Positions 37,028 to 43,941 of a DNA stretch of 64,000 nucleotides are shown piece after piece; position 1 is the stretch's first letter, and each line of letters begins with the position of its first letter. A program made the translations under genes and the position numbers. The stretch covers positions 124,001 through 188,000 of the forward strand of contig JACKBI010000002.1 of the NCBI GenBank assembly GCA_020634615.1, read 5' to 3'. Under the pieces are notes generated by a model that was given only the letters and a program-made list of their open reading frames with translations, ran no database searches and was not told the DNA's origin. This DNA is from Anaerolineales bacterium. GTDB lineage: Bacteria > Chloroflexota > Anaerolineae > JAAEKA01.

Positions 37028-37041
37028 GATCGCTCGATCTC

Positions 37042-37422
37042 TCACTTCTTTTTCGCCGCTGCCTTGGTCAGGCGCTGCTCAACGTGGAATGTCACGACGC
37101 GGCTGATCAAGTCGTAGGGGATTGGTTTGTTGAGCGGAAACTTCGCCGTGGACTTGCCGCTGGCATAGGGCGCCAGATCTTCTTTGAACCCGTCAACGTC
37201 CAAAGGAACCGGGTACAAACCAATATGCTTGGCGTATCCCGCGAAACTTACCATATTGCCATGGAAGACGTACGTGGGGATCTGGTACTTGATGGCCTCG
37301 GTTGCGTCAGGCGCGGCCTCGCGGATGGTCATGCGCACCTTCTGCAGGATCTCCTGCATGTTTGGCGGAAAACCGGCAATGTATTCGTCGATCGTCGTGG
37401 GTGTTGATTTTACTTCGTCCAT
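37042..37422 (-). CDS. DUF1801/YdhG-like protein, copy 1
   Basis: 126 residues with the YdhG-like fold: TIDEYIAGFP near the start, APDATEAIKYQIPTY, HIGLYPVP and KFPLNKPIPYDLI. A lysine-rich tail (KAAAKKK) ends it. Proteins of this family have no proven reaction. A paralogue lies 460 bases upstream, with a flavin-type oxidase between them. Confidence 0.88.
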   Translation of the reverse strand: MDEVKSTPTTIDEYIAGFPPNMQEILQKVRMTIREAAPDATEAIKYQIPTYVFHGNMVSFAGYAKHIGLYPVPLDVDGFKEDLAPYASGKSTAKFPLNKPIPYDLISRVVTFHVEQRLTKAAAKKK

Positions 37423-37441
37423 GTCCCTTACCTCATGCTGA

Positions 37442-37888
37442 CTATGTTACACGCTTCCAATAACGGCGGTCTGCTCCATCATCGGTATAGACGGTCGATC
37501 CGGCGCTTTCCACGTCGAATTCGAACAGGATATATCGCTCGGCCGGGTCATAGGAGGAGAGCTGCGTGGCCAGCGCGCGTAGTTCTGGGTCGCTCACCAG
37601 ATGCGCACGCCCGGTGACGAAGAACTCGCCGCTGACGCCGCTGTTGTCGGTCACACCGCCATGGATCGCGTAACGCCCATCGCGCTGCAGGTCGTGTCCT
37701 TTGGGCGAGGTTGGTTCCATGAATACAAACAGGTGGCCCGCGCCGATGATTGGTGTCATGGGATGGACGCGCGGCGAGCCGTCCTTGCGCACCGTTGCCA
37801 GATAGGCGACCTTGCCGTTCAGCCGCAGGCGGCCAAACGCTGCCAGCTCGGGTTGTTGTTCTTCCAGTAATTGCCAGCTCATAGTCAT
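37442..37888 (-). CDS. pyridoxamine 5'-phosphate oxidase-fold protein
   Basis: 148 residues, split-barrel flavin-binding fold: VAYLATVRKDGSPRVHPM, then FVFMEPTSPKGHDLQRDGRYAIHG, typical of FMN or F420-dependent small oxidoreductases. It starts with ATG overlapping the upstream stop as ATGA and is translationally coupled to DUF1801 copy 2. Confidence 0.87.
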   Translation of the reverse strand: MTMSWQLLEEQQPELAAFGRLRLNGKVAYLATVRKDGSPRVHPMTPIIGAGHLFVFMEPTSPKGHDLQRDGRYAIHGGVTDNSGVSGEFFVTGRAHLVSDPELRALATQLSSYDPAERYILFEFDVESAGSTVYTDDGADRRYWKRVT

Positions 37889-38262
37889 GATGCCTTTCCA
37901 GCTTTCGCAAGGTTCTCCTCGACCCTGAATTCGACGATTCGGCGGACCAAATCAAGCGGCAGCGGTTCATCCAGCGGGAACTGGACGGACCCTTTGGCGC
38001 CCTTGTAGACTGCCAACTCATCCTTGAACTTTTCGATCCCGCTCGGTGTCGGATAGAAGCCAATGTGTGTCTTGAACGCGCCGAAGTGGACGAGGTTGCC
38101 CTTCAGCGTGAAGGTCGGCATGCCGTAGCTGATCTTCTCTACGGCGTCCGGCGCCGCCTGGTGGATCGTCTGGCGTAGCGTCTGCAAAACGACCTGCACG
38201 TCCGACGGAAAGCCGGAAATGTACTCGTCAATTGTTATCGAAGATGTCTTTGTTATTTCCAA
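37885..38262 (-). CDS. DUF1801/YdhG-like protein, copy 2
   Basis: About 126 residues with the same order of motifs as copy 1 (TIDEYISGFP, SYGMPTF, HIGFYPTP, QFPLDEPLPLDLV). There is no ATG: TTG 38262 with AGGTGAG just upstream gives an N-terminus aligned with copy 1; TTG 38301 would add 13 residues. Its stop overlaps the next gene's start. The two paralogues flanking an oxidase look like a duplicated unit. Confidence 0.83.
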   Translation of the reverse strand: MEITKTSSITIDEYISGFPSDVQVVLQTLRQTIHQAAPDAVEKISYGMPTFTLKGNLVHFGAFKTHIGFYPTPSGIEKFKDELAVYKGAKGSVQFPLDEPLPLDLVRRIVEFRVEENLAKAGKAS

Positions 38263-38316
38263 GCCACTCACCTGCTGCCCATTGATTCCAAGAGCGGTCA
38301 AGCTACCAGCACTTCG

Positions 38317-41067
38317 TTAATTCAGGATCTGCTCGACCAATTCGCCAATCTGTCGTCTGCAACCGGTTTCCCACGCCGCCTGGTAGCGGGCCGGATCCAG
38401 TTGCGCTTCGATCTGCACCCGCAGCTTTTCGGCTTCATCGCGCAGCCGCTCTGGGCGATTGAGCGAGTTCTGTTCGCTGACGGGGTGACTCAGCACCACG
38501 GACAGAAGCTGGAGGGCATTCACCAGATCGCCTCGCCCCATATAGACGCTGGCGAAGTCACGCAACGATGCCAGCATCTCGCGCGTTTGCCCGCACTGAT
38601 GGCTGATGCGTAAGCTGTTGAAGAAATTCTGTTCGGCCGCGTCGACGTCCTTCTCCAGCAGCGCAATGGTGCCCAGGTTGTCATAGCTGATCTGAAGCAG
38701 CCGCAGATAGTCGATCTCTTTTGCAGCATCAAGACCGCGCAGAAAATAATCCTTTGCAGCGGTGATGTCGCCAATCGCCATCGAGATCGATCCCAGTATA
38801 ATCCCCGAAGCAACCGACCAGCCAAACGGGTTTCTCAACCGTTCAAAAATCGCCAGACTTTCCTCCGCCGACTGGATTGCCTGGCCGATCTCCTGCTTCA
38901 TCAGCAACGCGTAGGACCACCAGATTAATGCCCAGCCGCGCTGCCAGTCACCGCCGCTGCGCTCGGCACTGGCCAGCATTTCCTCACCGGTTGCGACTAC
39001 AACCTCGTTCCTGTTCAGGAAGATGGCATTGATGTTGACCCCGCACAGCGTCTCCACCGAGATGTCCTGAGCGTAACGTTTCAGCGTCTCGACGCTCTGC
39101 TGAGCCAGCGCCAGGCCCTCATTGGGCATGCCGATCAACGCTGTGAACCATGCCTGGTGCGCCTGCAACTCGGCGGCGGCACAAACTGTATCGGGTTGGC
39201 TTCTGGTAAACTTGCGCGCTGCATCCCCATAGAGCGCAATCGCCGGCGCGTACGAACCGCGAACTTCAAAGAACACCCACAAGGCACTGATGAAATCTGC
39301 TACACGGCTGGCGCTCTGCCTGTCCGCCCAATATGCCCAGGCGATGCGGATGTTGTCGAGATCGGCATCGATCTCCAGAAGCGCCTCCCTCTGTCGATGA
39401 TCGCGCAGATGAGTTTCGTGCAACTTCATGAAATCCGCGAAATAGCGCGCATGATCCGTGTGGGCCGATTGCTCCTCGCCTGCCGACTGCGAAAGTTGTT
39501 CCTCAGCGAACTGGCGCAACAGCTCGTGTATGTAGTAGCGGCCGTTGTCCAGGTCGCGCCGCAATAGCGCCTTGTCGACAAGCTGTGACAACCCGCGCAA
39601 CGTCGCTCCAGCAGCCTGCTGGGCAGCGACGCGGGTGAAGCCGCCGCGGAACACCGCCAGACGCATCAACAGGTTCTGCGCCGAGGCGTCCACCTGACGC
39701 CACGACCATTCGATCACCGCCCGAACGCTGTGTTGGCGACCCGGCACGCCGCGCATCTCCGTTTCCAGGATATCGATACTGTTCTCGATTTCGGCCGCGA
39801 TTTCGTCTACCGAAAGCGTGTCGATCCATGCCGCCGCAAGCAGGATGGCCAGCGGCATCCCCTCGATCATCCGACAGATGTGCGTTACCACCGGCAGCGT
39901 GGCATCGGTCAACTCGAATCGAGGTTGCAAACGTCGGGCGCTGTCGATAAAGAGTTGAATCGCGCTGTTGTGCTCAGGATCCGCCCCCTCGACGGCCAAA
40001 CCGTCGAGGCGAAAGGTCGTTTCGCCCAGCAGATCGAGCTTGACACGCGAAGTAGCCAGCACCTGAGTGCGCGGCGCTGCCCCCAGGATGTCCTGAACCA
40101 ACACCGCGCCGTCCAGCACGTGTTCGTAGTTGTCCATGACCAGCAGCACGGATTTGTCGCGTAGGTAGTCCAATATGCGGGTTTTCGGATCTTCGTTGGA
40201 GGAAAGGGAGATTGGCAACGCCTCCGCCACGACCTGCACGATCATGGCCGGCGAGCTGATCCGGTCCAATGCGACGAAGTAAACTTCCTGGGCGTTTTCC
40301 TGGTAGATGCGCGAGGCAACTTCCAGTGCAAGGCGGGTCTTGCCCATGCCGCCGTGGGCAACGATGGTAACCAACCGGTTGCGGGGATCCGCAAGCAGCC
40401 CAGTGAGTGATGCTAACTCCCCCTCGCGTCCGATGAAACTGGTGAGCTGCCTGGGCAGATTGGTCGGCGCCGGGTCGAGGGTGTTCAGCCGCGGAAACTC
40501 AGCCGGCAGATCGGGCGCTATGACCTGGAAGAGATGCTCCAGGTTTGACATGCCCTTCATCCGGTGTCGGCCGAGGTCGCGCAGCGTGACGCCGTCGGGC
40601 AAGGTGCTCCAGACTCTCTCCGCCAGTTCTTCGGATACCACGATCTGCCCACCATGGGCTGCGGACATGATGCGGGCTACCCGGTTCAACGTGTGGCCGA
40701 CGTACTCGCCATCCTTCCGCTCAGCCGGTCCTTGGTGCAATCCCATGCGCACCCGCAGCATACCCAGCGAGCCCCACGGCGCGGCCAGCAACATACGCTG
40801 TGCCTCAACCGCGGCGGCAATGGCATCGGCAGGCTGGCGAAAGGCAACCTGAAACGCGTCACCGATCATCTTGTAGGGCTGGCCGCCGTATTTTGTGACT
40901 GCCGCCCGCACCGCTTCGTTGTGAACCTCCAACGCGATCCGCATCTGACGCGGGTGGGTTTCCCACAACGGCGTGCTGCCCTCGATGTCGGTATAGAGGA
41001 ATGTGACGTTGCCGACAGGCAATGGAACAGTCAACGATTGGCCAGAGGGCTGTGATTCGTCAGTCAT
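38317..41067 (-). CDS. class III adenylyl cyclase fused to NB-ARC-type ATPase and TPR-like repeats
   Basis: 916 residues. One class III cyclase domain (about 17-185) has both metal aspartates (YTDIEGST, GDAFQ), the adenine-selecting lysine in YKMIGD and the NRVAR transition-state pair, so a homodimer should make cAMP. FIGREGEL then starts an NB-ARC/STAND ATPase (P-loop AHGGMGKTRL near 245; LLVMDNYEH). TPR-like helices fill residues 560-900. The layout resembles MalT/AfsR-type STAND signal proteins. It is separate from the two-domain cyclase at 1443-5399 and may answer a different signal. Confidence 0.9.
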   Translation of the reverse strand: MTDESQPSGQSLTVPLPVGNVTFLYTDIEGSTPLWETHPRQMRIALEVHNEAVRAAVTKYGGQPYKMIGDAFQVAFRQPADAIAAAVEAQRMLLAAPWGSLGMLRVRMGLHQGPAERKDGEYVGHTLNRVARIMSAAHGGQIVVSEELAERVWSTLPDGVTLRDLGRHRMKGMSNLEHLFQVIAPDLPAEFPRLNTLDPAPTNLPRQLTSFIGREGELASLTGLLADPRNRLVTIVAHGGMGKTRLALEVASRIYQENAQEVYFVALDRISSPAMIVQVVAEALPISLSSNEDPKTRILDYLRDKSVLLVMDNYEHVLDGAVLVQDILGAAPRTQVLATSRVKLDLLGETTFRLDGLAVEGADPEHNSAIQLFIDSARRLQPRFELTDATLPVVTHICRMIEGMPLAILLAAAWIDTLSVDEIAAEIENSIDILETEMRGVPGRQHSVRAVIEWSWRQVDASAQNLLMRLAVFRGGFTRVAAQQAAGATLRGLSQLVDKALLRRDLDNGRYYIHELLRQFAEEQLSQSAGEEQSAHTDHARYFADFMKLHETHLRDHRQREALLEIDADLDNIRIAWAYWADRQSASRVADFISALWVFFEVRGSYAPAIALYGDAARKFTRSQPDTVCAAAELQAHQAWFTALIGMPNEGLALAQQSVETLKRYAQDISVETLCGVNINAIFLNRNEVVVATGEEMLASAERSGGDWQRGWALIWWSYALLMKQEIGQAIQSAEESLAIFERLRNPFGWSVASGIILGSISMAIGDITAAKDYFLRGLDAAKEIDYLRLLQISYDNLGTIALLEKDVDAAEQNFFNSLRISHQCGQTREMLASLRDFASVYMGRGDLVNALQLLSVVLSHPVSEQNSLNRPERLRDEAEKLRVQIEAQLDPARYQAAWETGCRRQIGELVEQILN

Positions 41068-41120
41068 CTTATCAACGGTTCAACCGTGTCAGTGGTTACA
41101 GTCTGTTCGCCGCCCTCGGG

Positions 41121-42107
41121 TCACGACATGACGGTGATAACAACGTTGCCTTGCTTCTTGCCGGTCTCGACGTAGCGGTGCGCCTCGGCAACCTGCTCCA
41201 GCGGATAGCGCCGGTCGATGACGACCTTGAACTTGCCCGCCTCGATCAGATCGCGCAGGAAGTCCAGGTCGCCGGGCTGCCGGTCGGCCATCGCGAAGAT
41301 GACCTTCCTGTCGCCCGTGGCGGACGCCCACTTGCCGCGCACCATGGACCGGATGCGCGGGTTGGCGATCAGCAAGCGGCCACGCGGCGCCAGCGCCCGC
41401 ATCAGCCCTGAAAACGACCCGCTGCCAACAACATCGAGGATCACGTTCCAGGTCTTGCCGCTGCGGGTGAAATCCTCGGTCTTGTAGTCGACGACGTGGG
41501 CCGCGCCCAGCTCGCGCAGCATGGCCAGCTTCTCGGCGCTGTCCACCGCGGTCACCTCGGCGCCGTAATACCGAGCGATCTGCACGCCCGCGGTGCCGAT
41601 GCTGCCGCCCGCGCCTTTGATCAGCACCCGTTCGCCCGGCTTGATCTTTGCCTTGCGCAGGAAGTGCAGCGCCTCCAGCCCGCCGGTGGGCACGGCCGCG
41701 GCCTCGTCGCAGGTGATATTGGCCGGCATAGTCGCCAACACGCCGTCGCCAGACTCTTCGGCCAGACAACAATACTCGGCGTAAGCGCCGAACCTGAAAC
41801 CGGTGGTGCCGAAGATGCGGTCCCCCGGCTTGAACCGGTTGACACCCGCGCCCACCGCCTCGACCTCGCCGGCAAGCTCCTGGCCCAGCATGATGGTCTT
41901 GCGCGGCTTGCGCAGGCCGAGGTAGAAGCGCATGGGAATCGACAAGAACATCGGAAACTCCATGCGGCGCGCCTCGCAGTCGCCGGCGGTCACCGTCGCC
42001 GCGCACACCTTGACGAGCACCTCGTTATCCTGGGGGACAGGCTTGTCCACCTCCTGCAACTGTAGAACCTCCGGTGGCCCATATCCTGTCCAAACCATCG
42101 CACGCAT
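41121..42107 (-). CDS. MDR-family NAD(P)-dependent oxidoreductase (quinone-reductase-like)
   Basis: 328 residues from the ATG at 42107, which has AAGGAGG 6 bases upstream. Medium-chain dehydrogenase fold: N-terminal MRAMVWTGYGPPEVLQLQEV, GQELAGEVEAVG, and the cofactor loop GAGGSIGTAGVQIA. No structural zinc cysteines are seen, as in the zinc-free quinone reductase/enoyl reductase branch. The substrate is unknown. Confidence 0.9.
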   Translation of the reverse strand: MRAMVWTGYGPPEVLQLQEVDKPVPQDNEVLVKVCAATVTAGDCEARRMEFPMFLSIPMRFYLGLRKPRKTIMLGQELAGEVEAVGAGVNRFKPGDRIFGTTGFRFGAYAEYCCLAEESGDGVLATMPANITCDEAAAVPTGGLEALHFLRKAKIKPGERVLIKGAGGSIGTAGVQIARYYGAEVTAVDSAEKLAMLRELGAAHVVDYKTEDFTRSGKTWNVILDVVGSGSFSGLMRALAPRGRLLIANPRIRSMVRGKWASATGDRKVIFAMADRQPGDLDFLRDLIEAGKFKVVIDRRYPLEQVAEAHRYVETGKKQGNVVITVMS

Positions 42108-42187
42108 CAGTTCCTCCTTTGCGTCACTAAACCGGGATGTCTCTTCAATCTTACCGCATGAATGCCATTCATCGCGGAGGCGGCAGA

Positions 42188-43060
42188 TCAACTGAATTCA
42201 TCGAAGAATCGCTCATCGATGTCGAAAGCCTTTTTTGGCTTCAACCCGAGTTCGAGCTCTTCAAACATGTCAAGCAGTTTCTCGCCATCTACGAGTTCGA
42301 TTGGTGGCACTCCATCGCGAACGGCTTCCTTTTTCGCGTCAGAGGTAAATGTTCCAGTAGTCAGAATGATACCTTTGTCTGCTCTACCCATCATGGCGCC
42401 TCGAAAATCTCTCACTTGCGACACGGTCACGCTACCGGAATACCGCTTGCACTGGAACAAGACCTTGAAGCTGACAAAAGGATTAACTTGAAGTTTTCCA
42501 GTTCCATCTAGGCCTCCGTCCCCGCTTCTTCCGGTTACTGCAACACTTTCGAATCCTGACTCTCGAAGTAGCCTTTGGCATAGCCGCTCGAAGCCATTGG
42601 GGGACAATGCCATAAGTCTGTTGAGCAGTAATATTCGATGGTCAACGTCTTCTTCCAGCAGTGCATCAAGCTGAGGATCCTTTTCAGCAGTTCCCTCCGA
42701 ATTTGGTCCCTTTTTTCGCGCGACGGAGAATTCCTGATGGACTTCCTGAAAAAGGCCCAGTGCATCCTTCGGAGAAAGTCGTACATGCCTTCCACTTTCG
42801 GTCAGACTCCACACGCCGCGGGTCGATGCGTCAATGAAGCCAGCCTTGGCCAAATAGAATCTCGCCCAATCCACATTCTTGCTGAACCGCGATGCCCCAC
42901 TGGCAATCTGTTCCTCTTGTTCTTCCTCCGCTATGTTGAGCTTCGAAGCAATGAGTTCTTTCACTTCAGCCGGTCGCCCCGAACCGCCTAGCTCGATGAG
43001 CGCATCAACTACCGGTTGAAAGTATTTAACGAATTGCGGCCCCTTGATCTTGGTGCTCAT
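42188..43060 (-). CDS. Mrr-like type IV restriction endonuclease
   Basis: 290 residues. An N-terminal winged-helix (Mrr_N, about 10-95) is followed by the Mrr catalytic PD-(D/E)xK domain: NGFERLCQRLLRESGF, then GRSGDGGLDGTG (metal aspartate) and FQCKRYSG (QxK). Such stand-alone enzymes cut methylated foreign DNA. No methyltransferase or specificity gene is beside it, which fits type IV. Its codons are more AT-rich than its neighbours, a hint of transfer. Confidence 0.9.
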   Translation of the reverse strand: MSTKIKGPQFVKYFQPVVDALIELGGSGRPAEVKELIASKLNIAEEEQEEQIASGASRFSKNVDWARFYLAKAGFIDASTRGVWSLTESGRHVRLSPKDALGLFQEVHQEFSVARKKGPNSEGTAEKDPQLDALLEEDVDHRILLLNRLMALSPNGFERLCQRLLRESGFESVAVTGRSGDGGLDGTGKLQVNPFVSFKVLFQCKRYSGSVTVSQVRDFRGAMMGRADKGIILTTGTFTSDAKKEAVRDGVPPIELVDGEKLLDMFEELELGLKPKKAFDIDERFFDEFS

Positions 43061-43158
43061 GAATCCTACCTGTGGTCCTTCCCAGTTTGAAGGTCAGCCT
43101 GCATTTTGAAGGAACGTGGTTTCTGGGTCCTGCAGAATGGCTGTTCGACTCTTGAGCC

Positions 43159-43303
43159 CTATGGCGACAGCACCCCCGGCGACACCGGCCGCAACTGCTC
43201 GCCGGGCGGCTGCCACCAGAACTCGAGCGCCTTGCCACCACCGCGCTGGAACCGATCGATGCGCACGTTGTGCGGGTCGGCGTCCAGCCAGGTGTATACA
43301 CCC
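43159..43303 (-). pseudogene. duplicated 3' end of the PA14 glycosyltransferase gene
   Basis: Reading on the minus strand gives about 48 residues (VRIDRFQRGGGKALEFWW, QPPGEQLRPVSPGVLSP, stop) nearly identical to the last residues of the glycosyltransferase at 43942-46893, and the DNA is similar too. The frame is closed by a stop upstream and there is no start. It is a relic of a tandem copy or of recombination that left the toxin-antitoxin-like pair between the two ends. Confidence 0.8.
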
Positions 43304-43383
43304 CGACGATTAGCCTACGTATCAGTGTGCAGTCATTGGAGTCGTTGATCCGCAACGAAGTAACTATGACATGGGCCGACAGA

Positions 43384-43599
43384 TCATGCTGGAATCTTGT
43401 TGCCACCGAAATGCTCTGCAAGCAACGCCCTAACAGCCGGCACCAGTTCAAGAGGAATTTCCATTACTGCCTGTGTCTGGTCCGCAAACGCTGCTTCATC
43501 TTCGGCAACTGCTTCTTCTTCACTTTGTTCTTCGTAATGGGCAAGCAATCTCTGCACTCGTGCCTCATCCCAACCAAGAGGATAATTGTCTTGTTTCAT
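43384..43599 (-). CDS. small acidic protein, probable antitoxin partner
   Basis: 71 residues, strongly acidic (EEQSEEEAVAEDEAAF), starting with YPLGWDEARVQRLLAHYEEQ. It starts 3 bases after the stop of the 93-residue gene and is surely cotranscribed. Size, charge and pairing suggest an antitoxin, but no DNA-binding domain is evident and the family name is not known to me. Confidence 0.65.
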   Translation of the reverse strand: MKQDNYPLGWDEARVQRLLAHYEEQSEEEAVAEDEAAFADQTQAVMEIPLELVPAVRALLAEHFGGNKIPA

Positions 43600-43602
43600 G
43601 AT

Positions 43603-43884
43603 CTATCTCCGGTTACGGCGGCGGCGGCGATACGCTATCAGCGGTTTGCCTCGCAATTCATACGCGGTGACTACAAATACGCTGTCTGGCTCAGGATCGG
43701 GCACATATATCACGCGTAGATAACGTCCACTGTGCGTCTGCCCGATTGCGATACGTGAACCTTCGCGTCCCGGCCGATCTTCGACAGGGTGATCCAGAAC
43801 TTCTTCGACCTCATCCACAGCAACGTCGTGGTTGTAGATATGTAGGTCATCGGTTACCGGATCGACGTAGAAGCGTAGACGCAT
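43603..43884 (-). CDS. small basic protein, probable BrnT/DUF4258-like toxin
   Basis: 93 residues from the ATG at 43884 (GGAG 9 bases upstream; the frame is open to 43920). The order RFYVDP...HIYNHDVAVDEVEEVLDHP...GRYLRVIYVPD...VFVVTAYEL...RRRRRNRR resembles BrnT/DUF4258 small RelE-fold toxins, with an arginine-rich tail. A small acidic protein follows. The toxin-first order is like brnTA. Activity is inferred only. Confidence 0.65.
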   Translation of the reverse strand: MRLRFYVDPVTDDLHIYNHDVAVDEVEEVLDHPVEDRPGREGSRIAIGQTHSGRYLRVIYVPDPEPDSVFVVTAYELRGKPLIAYRRRRRNRR

Positions 43885-43941
43885 GTTTTGGGCTCCAAAC
43901 TGATGCCATTCTATCATCACCGCTGTCTGCCGTCAACGCAG

